A stretch of 64,000 bases of DNA from Anagrus nilaparvatae (Eukaryota; Arthropoda; Insecta; Hymenoptera; Mymaridae), in NCBI GenBank assembly GCA_022575985.1, contig JAKSXM010000014.1, positions 29,450,001 to 29,514,000 of the forward strand. Reading direction: 5' to 3'. The translations under genes were made by a program, and so were the position numbers. Below the pieces are notes generated by a model. It saw only the letters and a program-made list of their open reading frames with translations, was not told the origin of the DNA and did not search any database. Positions within the stretch are counted from its first letter, which is position 1, and each line of letters starts with the position of its first letter. Of the stretch, positions 47,827 to 59,790 are shown in pieces.

Positions 47827-49118
47827 TATAACTTAAATTCAACAAAAACTTTATGATTTTTGGACAATGAATTTTAGAGCACAGTATTAGTTTGAGTTTC
47901 ATTAATGCATATTTTTTTTCAAAAAATCCACTAAATTCTCTTTCTACTTAAAAATTATTCTAAAACATTAATTTAATGTAATTGAATGTACATAGTTAAT
48001 TTTAAAATAACGAAATTTCTAACAACTTATAACGATTGTAATAAATTAGAAATAAAAAAAGGAATTTAATTTACTTTCAAATTAAAAATAAATAATACAC
48101 AAACAGAAATATTTAAAATTATATACGTAAATACAGTAAATAAAAAGTTATTCGAGATACTAGGCATACTTAAAAAAACAGTGAAAAAGAATTGCTGACT
48201 GTATAGATGCTACCCTAATTACCTTAGTACTCAATGAAAAAAAAAAGGGGGCGGAAAAAAAATAAGAATTAAAGAAAAGAATGAGTTGGTACAGAGAAAA
48301 AAAAAAGAGAAAAACTATTTTTTCAGGGGGGGAGGAAGGGTGTACTGTTCGTGACAGCCAGCTAATCGGGGTGTTTAAAAGTCTACACTGATCGCCAGTA
48401 TATACCTCGTTAAAACGAGGGCGGTTCAAGTGGGGTGGATGTCGCCTTATTTTTGCTTAGTGTGATAATGGGCTTTCAAGTATTAAAAAAAGAAAAATAA
48501 AAGAGTATAATAATAACAATAATAAAAATAAAAATATGCTTAACTGTCTATTAATGTAACTGCGTAATTTAAAAAAAATTTTATCTTGTAATCTATTTAA
48601 CTGCTTTATAAGATTCCCAACATTTATTTATCTTTTAATTAACTGTGCGGGTATTTTGAAGTATGTATTTTTTATTTTTGAAAAGGTCTGTATTTTTTAT
48701 TTAAATATTTTATATTGTTAGTATTTCAATTTTATTCGTGAAAATTTATATTTTCTCATATTGTGTATAAAATATGAAAATATTTTTTCAAAGCTATGAT
48801 TAGCTTCATAAAATTTTCAGCTTTAAATTATTGTAATTTGTCATATAATTTAGTACATTGACATTTCAGTAGAATATATATATATATATATATTTATATT
48901 ATATATATATAATTACCAGAGCGTATCGTACTGATATATATGAATACATATTTGGTATATATTAGGCTTTACGTCATTTAATATTTTTGAGTAATCAACG
49001 CAGTAAAAGAAGGATAAGTAATTGCAAATATCAGAGCTTGCAGAAATGTTCAGCTCATATTATTAGAGGTATGAGTATTAGGGAAAATTTTGGTTGCATA
49101 CATATTCTAAAGTAAGTG
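47827..49118. other. AT-rich non-coding stretch
   Basis: No gene is seen. An island at 48240-48460 includes a perfect hairpin, CCTCGTT-AA-AACGAGG (48405-48420), and a G-rich run. (TA)n at 48874-48912 is followed by a patch with TTTACGTCAT. Confidence 0.5.
48874..48912. repeat. (TA)n microsatellite
   Basis: A TA dinucleotide run with one short interruption, one of several in the window (also 13055-13072, 45728-45747 and 55815-55849). Confidence 0.8.
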
Positions 49119-49482
49119 CACTGTAAAAAGTAACTTTCTTAAATTAACAAAAAAAAAATAGAATTTTTTTGAAAAATAAGTAGATTTTCAAAAAATTTTG
49201 TTAATATTCGATAAAAATCGTAAATTTACTAAATTTAGTATATTATCGAAAAATTCGAGAATTCTAGATTTTTTTTTGTGAATTTATGAAAAAAGTTATA
49301 AATTCACAACTATTTTTCGAATATTTACAACTATTTTTTGAAAATTTTCGAAAACAATTGTAAATTATCAATTTTTCTTGCGAAATCACAAAAAAAATCG
49401 AGAATGCTTTTTTTTTTTTTTAAATTTTTTTCGAAAATGTTCTAATTTTTTTGTTAATATAAGAAAGTTACTTTTTACAGTG
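49119..49482. mobile_element. MITE with CACTG termini
   Basis: CACTGTAAAAAGTAACTTTC and its continuation TTA.ATTAACAAAAAAA (49119-49157) are mirrored by TTTTTTTGTTAATATAAGAAAG through TTACTTTTTACAGTG at 49482. The terminal repeat is about 38 bases and almost perfect. The interior is itself rich in TTCGAAAA/TTTTCGAA complements, so the whole unit can fold. The bases TG lie on both sides; no longer target duplication is seen, so the superfamily is unassigned. Confidence 0.8.
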
Positions 49483-51087
49483 TGGTATTACTATTTAAAA
49501 TTGGTTGTATGAGTTAAAATTTCAAGAATCTTATTTTTATGTAAATATTCAGTTTTATCACCAAAAGCTTGTAAAAACAAGCGAATTTTTGAACATTAGA
49601 ATTCCCGTCTAATATATGTAAATATAATATTCGCATATATACAAAATAGGTATTTACAGGAATAAGGAGGAACGAGAAAGTATTATATTGAGTTAGTCGG
49701 ATGTAGCATGCATTATGTATAATACATCACGTTATTGGTTCTCTCAGTGATTCTACCCCAAATGGAAAAGCTAATACATATACTGTAAATCTATAATAGT
49801 ATATGTAATATTCTATAATATAAGTCTAGTAAAACATAAGCATCGAGGAACTATAAATAAGGAAAAACGTGGCCCGCATGCCACGTCGAACAATCTTTAC
49901 TTTTTTTTTTTTATCATCTTGCATTATCGTTGCTTACACTATTTTGATACGTAGAAGCTTTTTCTTGTGCTTTTGATTTTCTTTTTTTTTTTCATTCTGT
50001 TTATATATAAGAGAAAATAGAAAATACCTCGAGACTCATATATTTTTGTTTTATTAATTTTTTTTCTCCATTTTCTTCTTTTCTTTTTTTCATACTTTTA
50101 GTTTATAGTATGATTAATTTAATCATAGTAACCTATTTCTTAAAATATAATGCACTGTGAATATCAATTTTTTTTATTTTACTGAAAAAATAAATAAACA
50201 AAATTATACGTTAATAAAATATTAATGCAGCGAGAAAAAACTGAATCTGCAAATTTCTTTTTTTCTTTGTTGTTATAGAAAAAATACTTCATAAAAAAAA
50301 GACTTCTTGGTGACCTCCCATTAAGCTCATATTAAACTTGAACAGTTATTTAATTAGTGCTTTTAAATATTTATGGAGATTATTTACAAGTTGTACGTAA
50401 AATTACCCACAGCAAGAAAAAAAATAAATTTAAATTGAATAAAATGAATTTAATTTAAAGTAATTAATCACGTTATCAAAAATAAAGTATACCCTTAGAG
50501 TGCAGATGCACAATTATGCAGGGTGGAATTTTATTTGTAGATATATATGTGAAATATATATATATATATATAATAACGTAAAGAGAAAACTGTAAACGTG
50601 ACATTCTATGCACGGTCAGGAGAAAAGGCGAACTGACTATAATGGATCCTTAGAGTATAGGAAAAGCCGCGTGCCAGTTCTTGTGATCCATGGCTCCTTC
50701 GAGAGAGCAAGAGTTAGGAAAATAGCTTTAGATATAACTTGTTTGCTCAGAATTACGATTCTCGCTAGGAATACAAAATCCTTCTTGAAATTCCTCTTAA
50801 AATATACGAATATATATTTCGTAGACATATATATTTTCTATACGGGTTAATCCTAGTAATTTTATATTGGAAAATTTTTTTGAATTTTTTTTTCAAATAA
50901 AATGTCTTATTTATTTCATCATCAGATAAGTATTAGGTACTTGCATAGTGTTTTACGACACGTAAACTGCGATTTGGGGCATTTTTCTTTTTTGCCAAGG
51001 GTCGTATATAATTTTTTTCTATCAGTTGCAAAGATAGATTCTTAAATTCAAAATTAATGGTTAATTTGGAAATATTGTGAATGCGTA
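49483..51087. other. AT-rich non-coding stretch with complex islands
   Basis: No gene is recognised. 49640-49890 is a mixed-composition island that includes the inverted E-box-like pair ACGTGG-(8)-CCACGT at 49867-49886. 50590-50770 is another island (GACATTCTATGCACGGTCAGG). Overlapping 60-80 codon frames on both strands there lack recognisable domains. Confidence 0.5.
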
Positions 51088-51354
51088 TGGGTGAATTTAG
51101 ATGGAGCAAAAAAATCTTGGAAGTTACCGCGCGAAAATTTGAATTCAAAATTAAAATATCAATTAAAATTAATTTTTAATAAATAAGATTAATAAGATAA
51201 TTAAATAATTAAGTTAATAAAATATGTTAAACTTTCTGATGTGCAATTTTAACATTTTATTATATTCTTATACGAAAAAGACTCATTACTGAAATTTAAA
51301 TTTAAAAAAACCGCGTCTTGTAAGCATCGAAAATCTCTCCATCTAAATTCACCC
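51088..51354. mobile_element. TA-flanked MITE, about 267 bp
   Basis: GGGTGAATTTAGATGGAG starting 51089 is the inverse of CTCCATCTAAATTCACCC ending 51354, and TA follows on the right and precedes by one base on the left. CGCG-containing motifs (TACCGCGCG and CCGCGTC) also occur symmetrically inside. No transposase is present. Confidence 0.75.
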
Positions 51355-51547
51355 TATTTCTTCAAGAAGGTAGTAATTCAAAATTAATATTAATTAGAAA
51401 AAAATGTCCTCGATTTTAAATTCTCGGGTCAAATTTTAAAAATTTTGTTCAGAAAATTAAAAATAATTACTCATTTTTGATTATATTTAAACTGTTTCAT
51501 TATAAATTACTTCCCGCAAAATGAAATGTGTATTTATATAGCCTGCT

Positions 51548-51698
51548 GAAATCAATCTACTTGCGAGAAAAATTTTTGCTATTACATTATTTTAAAATGG
51601 CTTTGTGCAAAAGAAAAAAGCAGTTTTTGAAAATGAAAACACAGTATCTTTTTACTACAAATTTGGAATACAATTTTTCTCGTAAGTAAAATGATTTC
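51548..51698. mobile_element. Small palindromic MITE, about 150 bp
   Basis: GAAATCAATCTACTTGCGAG and AAAAATT on the left are mirrored on the right by AATTTTTCTCGTAAGTAAAA and TGATTTC. A related end, ATCATTTTACTTGCGAGAAAA, occurs alone at 15927-15947, so the family has at least one other partial copy here. Confidence 0.6.
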
Positions 51699-54600
51699 TA
51701 AAGATTATATATAATATGGACTATCAATATTTATAAACCATGTAAGTTATATGGTTTTTTCAAACTTTATCATTAAAAATATTATAATTAATGTAAAAAT
51801 TACTAAATGTATTTTAAAATAATTATAATTAAAATATTTATATTGGCTAGGAATCGTAGTATAGAATATATCTAAAATATGTAAAACGTATTTATAACTA
51901 AAATATTATCAATAAAGAATTAATTTTAAATTTGAAAAAGGTGATGCAAACTTGTGAGGCTCCTTAAATTGTCCCCATTTAAACACTTAAATGGCTTCTG
52001 AACCCAAACCAGGGAGGGGGAGGGGTTATAAAGTATAAGCTTAGAAGGGTCAAAGTCAAACGTATAGCATAAATCCCTTAGATTTATCCATATAAAAGTA
52101 ATATAGGTGGATGAAAATACAATCATATATTTTTCTACGTATTTTTCTAGCAAAATGCGTTATATATATTTATATAGACGACTAGTTTTATAACTTTTGT
52201 AATGATTTATGATGGCACACAAAAAATTCCTTTGCATAAACAAATATTTGAGTACATGAAGAAAAAGAATGAAATAAGAATAAGTGTTGATGTTTTTATT
52301 ATATATCTAGCAAACAGAATTATACGTTTTCTTACATGACATTCTGTCATAGCGAAATGTTTTTTATTTCTTTTTTAACATCATTATTCTAAATAAAATT
52401 GTTATTAGAATTTTCAATTCTTTATTGAAAATGAAACGAATGAAAATTTAAATAATTTTTGCAAATTTGCTTCTTTTTACGTATGAATTTGATTTCTTTG
52501 AAAAGTCATTGACATTTTTTATGAATCAAATCCCCTGAAAATATAAAGCTTTTATAATAAAATTAATTTATGTACGAATAAAAATAAATTTTGCATTCCT
52601 TAAAAATCTTAATATAATAAACTATCTTTATGCAATTTTTTGCCACTTTAAATTTAAAAAATTTTTTTTTTTATTTCTTTTACAAAAGTATTATACTTAT
52701 TACGTTTTCGATTTCATCTCTCAAGCAAAAAAAAAAATCAAAAGACCGTGGGACGTCCTGTCTTCAGAAGACCATGCAAATATCTTATGAAAGTCCAAGT
52801 AATTTACATATTCGCGACTTTATACTCAAAAGGTTTCTTCATCGTTAATATTTCTTTCTTTGAAATCTTTTTATTTTTTTTTTTATATTTATTCATGTGC
52901 TATTTATTTGAAAGAGTATATTCGAATTTTGAAAATAAAGAAAAAAAAAAGTATATTTCTTCACGGTGTCATGATTCTTCTGGATCTCTATCCATTTTAT
53001 ATTCATCGACGCATTCTCTCCTTGTTTCCACGGGTGTTTCGCTCGCGGTAGCTGCACACGCCTGAACTGACGAATTTATTGCATCTGAAACGAACCGAAG
53101 ATTTAACTTCCAAGTCTAAATGCCAACAATTTCTGATATTCGTTTTTACTATTATTTTTCTCTTCTTCTTACTTCAGTGACACAACGCAGTGACAAGAAA
53201 ATGAGCATCAAATCGAAAATTACAAAAGAGCAAGTTAACTTAAAATTAATTAACTCAAATTAAATTATATTTATACCTATAAAAGATTTTATAATTTTTT
53301 TTGTCTATGCTGTATAAATTTATCTTTAAAGAAAATGCTTTTATGAAAATTATTTAAAACACTCTAGATAAAGTACATATAAGACTCAATTATTAAATAT
53401 ATGCATAAACTTTTTATAATGAAAACGGTTCTTGTACAGAATAAAGTATATGCAAAAAAAAAAGTTAAAAAAAAATATACAGTACACGCCAAGTCTCATT
53501 GCAAATTCATGCAAAATAATATAAGGTAAAGTAAAAGAATATAACATTGTAGAATATGCGTGAGAATCATGCAAGTATATGTATTTGAAGAAGGAATATA
53601 TAACAAGTAGCAATAACTACATATTTGAATGTAAAACGAATGAAGAAAATGTGAGAAATATACAGTCTTATGGTATATATATATTCTATAAGGGTGATGT
53701 GTTAGAATATAATACATATAAAATAGAAGAAGGTAGAAAAGCGGTGACACTCTCATTTTGCCGAAAATTTATAAGGTAACTGTCTTTGCGTGCTTTGAAT
53801 AGTCAGACTTAGTTACTTACATTTTTCTGTACATGTTAAACAGTATTTTTGACTGGTTGATAAAATTTCATTTAATTTATTTATCTAATACTATTATTAT
53901 TTCTTTTAATTAGCAAATATGTCATTTTTGTAAGGAAAGGTTGACATTTTCAAAAAGCTCTGAAAGAGCTTTTTTCGAAATACAATAATAGAAACTTAAT
54001 TATGCAAAATTAGTGTCAAGAGTACAAATATTTTGTTGAATTTATGCCTGAAAATTAAAACGAAAATTGTTTTATTCGGAAGCTCTCAAAATTTGGTAAT
54101 GTCTCTGCTAATTATTTGGCTACAATTTTTATTTTTACGATGCTACACTTAATTAAAAAATGAGCAACAAAAGTTTTGTGTAACTTATTCACTTCAAATC
54201 AATAAGCATTGTTTTATTCCCCATTTTGGTAATTAAGCTTCTATTTTGACTTTATTATTAGGCCAAAAACAATCTTGATTTACGTTTTTTACTTCTATTT
54301 CCGGACCAAATTTGAGAAAAATAGTAATATGAAAGACTGATTTTTATTTTACATACAGAATATAGATTTATATTAGTAGTCTTTTCTTCAAAAAATATTT
54401 TAGAATCAACCCAGTTATCAATTTATGTGCTACCTGCTTTGAGGCAATTTTCTTACGATCCTCTTCTGAGATGATTGTCGAAAAAAAACCAAAACCAACC
54501 TCCTATTGAAAATTTTTTTTATATTTTTGGTGTTTAACTATATCTTCCCTTATCCTCTTTCAATTTTTATATAGATCTTTAAAGTTTAATTGAATTTTGC

Positions 54601-54843
54601 AAGGTAAAAATGGACTTTAAAGAGACAAAATGACCTCGCAATATATGGAAAGCGGAGGGTAGACTGGGGGTGAGAAAGACTTTAGTATGCAGAACTAGGT
54701 TTTTGTGAATTTTGAGAGTTAATTTTTTTCCTATTGAAAAGACTACTAAAATTTGTATTGATTGAGAACCAATCTTACTAGGAATGATTATTTGTACTAA
54801 ATAAATATATTCTTATCTATTAAAATCATTTTTAATTCTGTTA
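51699..54843. other. AT-rich non-coding stretch
   Basis: No gene is recognised. 52735-53100 is an island of mixed composition with overlapping frames but no domain that I know. A perfect 9-bp hairpin, AAAAAGCTC-TGAAA-GAGCTTTTT, lies at about 53954-53976. The remainder is AT spacer. Confidence 0.5.
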
Positions 54844-55155
54844 GCGTAGGCCTGAAGCCCCATACCGTAGTAACTTTTTTTTGGCTGATAGGTCCATAAA
54901 ATTTCCCAATGAATATTTATGTTTTTTGGGTCTAGTTGCCCACAGGAGGAATTTTTTTACGGATTCCTTAACATTTTTATCTTATTTATTTTTTTTTGGG
55001 TCCCTGAATGGGACACTGGACCGTTTTTGGTAAAAACGGATTTCATATTCGAATACGATTTAGTGACCCAAAAAATACAATCATTCATAGGGAAATTCTA
55101 TAGGTGTATTAGCAAAAAAAAAAAGCGATTACAAAAAAGGAGTTCAGGCCTACAC
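54844..55155. mobile_element. TA-flanked fold-back MITE, 312 bp
   Basis: TA then GCGTAGGCCTGAAGCCCC at 54844 is mirrored by GGAGTTCAGGCCTACAC and TA at 55156. Pairing continues inward through AAATTTCCCAATGAAT versus ATTCATAGGGAAATT and TTTTTTGGGTC versus GACCCAAAAAA, giving arms of roughly 110 bases. An 82-codon frame crosses it but is not protein-like. Confidence 0.8.
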
Positions 55156-55812
55156 TATGAAAATTAACTTGAATTTATTTATTGAATGAAAGCATAAAAT
55201 AATAATAAAGTTAAAACTTCATATTATTGGCAAAAAATTTTGAAAATGGTGCTATGAACTAAAACTTTTATATTCCTGTTTTTAAACAAATCATTTCTCC
55301 AAGAAAATAACAATCATCCACTAATATTCCTCAAAATTAAATAAATTTTTAAGAACCACTTTAATATACTTACAGAAAATTTACCTACACAAAATCATAT
55401 AAAATATTGTATATATTTTCAAGTTAATATATTAACTTGGCAATCTAAAACTTGAATTAACATGTTTCATGAAAACTTTATCAACGCATATGGTAAATCC
55501 CCTAAGGACATTAAAATTTCTTGAAATAGAAACCTTTCAAAAAATATAATATAAATATTATAAAAAAAGAAAAAAAAAAGAATTTTCTTTTATATAAAAG
55601 TATAAAGTCTCAGGTGTGTTCAAAATAGTTAGTTGGCTACTTTGTTTACGCTTTCTTTAATATTTTGGTACTTATAGAAAATGTAGCTTACATAACTTTA
55701 TAAATACATTTACTTAACTTATTTTTGAATAGAGAAGCAGTACTTAAATATTCTAACTTAGATATTTTCTTAACTATTATAAGAAAAATAATGTAGTTGT
55801 GTTAAAAGTCTT

Positions 55813-55854
<42 letters not shown>

Positions 55855-57815
55855 ACTTCTTACAGAATTTGATGAGGCAGCAAAGTTTTTCTGTCTGTAA
55901 CTATATAGGTACTTTAGATATATATACTATTTTTAAAAGAAAAAAATTTTCAACTAAAAAAAAAAGAAATAGGATAGACCATCGAGTAAAGCTTTGAAGA
56001 TAGTATAAAGAAAATTGAGAAAATACGAAGAAAAATGAATTGACTTTTTATTTGAGATAGAGGTTTCGATAGCTTATATAATAAAATACTCAATCTTTAT
56101 TTTAGAATAAGCTAACTTGAGCTTTATTTTCAAAATTATCACATAATTTTTTAGGAGTAAATTGAGCCTATATTATATGCTCAAACAAAAACTAAAAAAT
56201 TTTAAACAAAAAAAATAAAGTTGTAAGAAAAAAAAAATAAAATGAAGTATAAGTTTAAAAAGTTTTAAGTTTCAAAATTTTTTTTATAAAATTTTAATAA
56301 AAGTATAATAATTAGAATAAAAGTTAATAAGTAAATGAAAATAGTAATTAAAATATGTAAATTTAAGTAAAAAGAACAATTGAAATTTAAAGTTTTTAAG
56401 AAGAGCCAACAGGTTTTAATATTTATACCTAGTACGAGATTTTAGTTGCAAAAGTATTAAATTTAAGGTACATTACCATCATAGAACGTGAAACTTGAGT
56501 TTTTCCTTACTTTGCAAGTTTATATATATATATATATTAAAATAATATACTTGAGATTTTCGAAAATATATTATATGGAAGTACAATTAAATTTTAAGTA
56601 ATTAAAAGTAACTTACTTGACAGACGTTTTATGAATATAAAACAGTCAAAAAAAAAAAATATATGAACATTACAAAAACTTTAATCTTTTGAATTTATTA
56701 ATTTTATATATAAGAATAAAAATTTTGAATTTTTCTTTTGTAATGAAGAATTTCTTAAAATTATATTTTAAATTTATTTTAATTTACTTGTTTTAATTTT
56801 AAACTAAAACTAGAATGATTGTCTTAATTTTAAAATATTAGGCAACCTTTAAGAAAAAATATTTCATGTTAAACCTCTTGTTACATTAAGTTATGACTAA
56901 AAAGTAAATATACAACAAATAATAATAATAATAAATGTTATTATATACTTAACAATTTTTTCATCTAAAATAAAATAAAGTTTAATAATTATAACAAACT
57001 AACAAGGGGAGTATACGGGTTGGATCTGCTAGATTTTTACCCCACTTGGCAGAGAGCTTTCTTTTGTTAAAAAAGCACTTCTTATAACTCTAGTTTCATC
57101 TCCTGTCATAGGCCTTCTTAGCCTATTAGGCTTTTATATTAATAAATCTGATTTTTAGGTATTTTTAGGTATTTTTCCGTATAACTTTGCCATATTACAA
57201 GTCAGTAAAAAACTACTGGATGATCTCTTTTTTTTTCATATAAGTATTACCATTCAGATGCGTAAACCGATTTTTTTATTACTAATACTCTTACTGTGAC
57301 AATCAATACACAAAATGACTAATTTTGACCAAAATTAGCAAGCGGTTAATTGAGTTTAAAAAAAAAAATAATAATTTCAACCTGTCTGAATTTTTGCATT
57401 TTTATGCTTAAATTTGTATTTAAAGTATTTAATTTGAGAATAATAGTTATCTCAATATTCATAATGTTGGAAATAGACAGGATTTTATGGATCAACACTG
57501 GGTTTGTTATAAATAAACCACACAGTAGTTTAGTTCAAATTTTGTGCTGCACTTTATTGAATATAAGCATATATAAAAAACTGTGTCTTTACTTTACAGA
57601 GTTTTAGAAACAACTAAACGGCACCTTTTAATTTTTTATTAATTGAACATATGTGTGGAGACAAAAATAGAAAAAATAAATATTAAAAAATTCCAAAGTG
57701 TAACTCTTCTATTTCTTCCTGTCTGTTGTAAGTGTCTTGCTTAGATAAATTTATAAAGCAATGAATACATACATCGTATAATCGTTTTTTACACCCTTCA
57801 TCAACGATAATACTT
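55156..57815. other. AT-rich non-coding stretch
   Basis: No gene is seen. (TA)n lies at 55815-55849. 57000-57130 is slightly more complex. 57640-57800 lies just 3' of the copia RNase H frame (minus strand) and may include LTR sequence, because GAAGGG followed by TGTAAAAAACG on the minus strand near 57800 looks like a polypurine end and an LTR start, but no second LTR was found. Confidence 0.45.
55815..55849. repeat. (TA)n microsatellite
   Basis: About 17 uninterrupted TA dinucleotides. Confidence 0.85.
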
Positions 57816-58719
57816 TTATGAATGCATTAGTTCACAAAGTGCAATAATTTTCTGCAACTTTATTTTGCCTAATGGTTTCGTGAGTATGTCTGCTAACATA
57901 TTATCTATTGGGCAATATTTGTATTCTATTATTCCTTTTTCTTTCAAATCCTTTAAAAAATGATATTTTGTGTCTATGTACTTTGTTAGGTTATTGAACT
58001 TTTTATTTTCTGATAACTTTAAGCAACTTTGATTATCTTCGTAAATTATTATGCGCTCAACTCTCTTTTGTTCAAAATTGCTTATTACTTGACCTAAGCA
58101 TATTGCTTCTTGCAATCCCTCAGCTAAAGCAATGTACTCCACTTCTGTTGACGACAATGCAGCACTTGTTTTCTTTCTGCATCCCCAAAAAATTATTGCA
58201 CCATAAACTTTGAAAATATACCCACTTGGCGACTTTCTGCTAGGTAGATTTTCAGCCCAATCAGAATCTGCATACCCGATTAAATCCCCATTTGCGTTTC
58301 TTTCTCCATGTATTACGATTTACATTTCTTTTTAAGTAGCGAAGAACCCGTCTCACTTCATTCCAGTCGGCTTTTCTTGGGTTCTTATTATGTTGACTCA
58401 ATATATTGACGCTCGCTGTTATATCCGGTTGGTGTTCACTGCGATTTATAGAAGAGACACAATAACTTGCTGGAACCTTTCCGGATTCTTCATAAATGTT
58501 CATTTTACGGTCACTTTTATGTATCCTGGATCTAACGGAATATCTTAAACTTTAGCTTCTTTTAGTTCAAAACGTTTTAAAATTTTTTTTATATATTTAG
58601 ATTGATTTATTTCATCAATTCCGATACTATTTATGTCTATTTCTATACCAAAGTAGTACTTTAAATTTACTAAATCTTCTAGCTTGAAATGCTCAATTAA
58701 TAATTCAGAAATTTGATAA

Positions 58720-59334
58720 ATTTCTTTTAAGCAAAATGGAAATAATTTTAATTATTATAATAATGAGATAAAGAGAATAAGTTTGCCTTATTACAAGTAT
58801 GCTACCCCTTCTCTAAATAAACATATAAAAAAAGTTAAATATATTCCGATTAATACGGCAAAAAGTAAATTAAAAAAGTTCGTTAAATTAGGTAAAGATA
58901 AAATAAACAAAAATGAAAATTCAGGTGTAGTCTATCAGATAAATTGTAAATCATGCGATCATAGGTATATAGGTCAAACATCTCGGAAATTGGGTATCAG
59001 GATTGGAGAGCGTGAAAAAGATGTTGAAAAAAATTGTAGTCGTAACGTCTTAAACACGCATAGTAAATTCTTTAAACATAAAATCGACTTTGAGAATATC
59101 ATCATTTTAGATAGGGAAAAAAATTATAGAAAACGATTACATTCGGAGATGATGTTTATAGAATATAACGATAATACCATTAATAGAATAGAAGACACCT
59201 GTTTTTTAAAAGGTCACTTTAAAAACACGATACGTTTGATTAAAAAGAGCAAAAAGATTAAAAAACGAATTTTTTGTTATAAAAATAGACTGGGGTTAAA
59301 TAGAAGGAGTAGAATAATAAGAAAACGGAAATAA
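58720..59334 (+). pseudogene. GIY-YIG endonuclease domain of a Penelope-like element (partial ORF)
   Basis: About 204 codons are open after a stop at 58717, without an own start. Order of motifs: LPYYKYATPSL and KYIPINTAKSKLKKF (the linker after the RT), then GVVYQINCKSCDHRYIGQTSRKLGIR, which contains the GIY-type strand (VVYQI), the CxxC pair specific to PLE endonucleases, the YIG strand and the conserved Arg. HSKFFKHKIDFENIIIL and RKRLHSEMMFIEY follow, with the candidate catalytic Glu. The domain nicks DNA for target-primed reverse transcription in this family. All key residues look present, but without the RT it cannot move by itself. Its Lys-rich C-tail ends at a TAA at 59332. Confidence 0.85.
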
Positions 59335-59741
59335 TAAAAATTAAATAAAACATTTTTTAAACCTAAAGCACTTGAACATTTAGATATATGTTAAAAATTA
59401 TATAGAAGAGTTTAGGGACTGACAAATAAATTATTTTGAAAATTTATAGATTCAGAGTATTTAATAATGAGTAATAAGTTTCATATTAAAAAATAGTCAT
59501 TAAAAATGTACGTTAGAGTTACAAACTTTATATTTTGTTTATATTATGTTCCTTCGTGTAAAAAAATCTAGCACTTGTAAAATTTTTTAAAAGCTCAAAG
59601 ATTAGTATAAGATCGTTACTCAGTGAAGAATATTGTATATTCTTTACTTTAAAATATTTAATAAGGTAATGTTTAATTTTTAATTTTAAATTTGGAATTA
59701 TGTAAAAAAAGTTTTTATAAAATTGTAAAATATTGTAAAAT

Positions 59742-59790
59742 TTTTAGCCTTGATAATGAAGACTGAAGGTCTTCGAAACGTGGGCAATTT
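59742..59790 (+). ncRNA. Hammerhead-ribozyme-like motif of the PLE
   Basis: A stem GAAGAC-TGAAG-GTCTTC (59758-59774) is followed directly by GAAAC (59775-59779) and preceded by TTGATAAT. Hammerhead ribozymes have CUGAUGA, stem II, GAAAC in this order, and such motifs are known in Penelope-like elements. Here the first core box is mutated (UUGAUAA), so it is probably inactive. Stems I and III were not resolved by eye. Confidence 0.5.

Noticed and set aside
52630..53065. Three overlapping plus-strand frames of 63-105 codons
   Set aside because: Mutually overlapping frames with Phe/Tyr/Lys runs from poly(T)/poly(A); no recognised motif.
54919..55167. 82-codon plus-strand frame
   Set aside because: It lies inside a fold-back MITE and follows its inverted arms, so it is not a protein gene.
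57637..57815. Possible copia LTR 3' of the RNase H frame
   Set aside because: Only a TGT start after a short purine tract is visible; no matching second LTR exists in the window.
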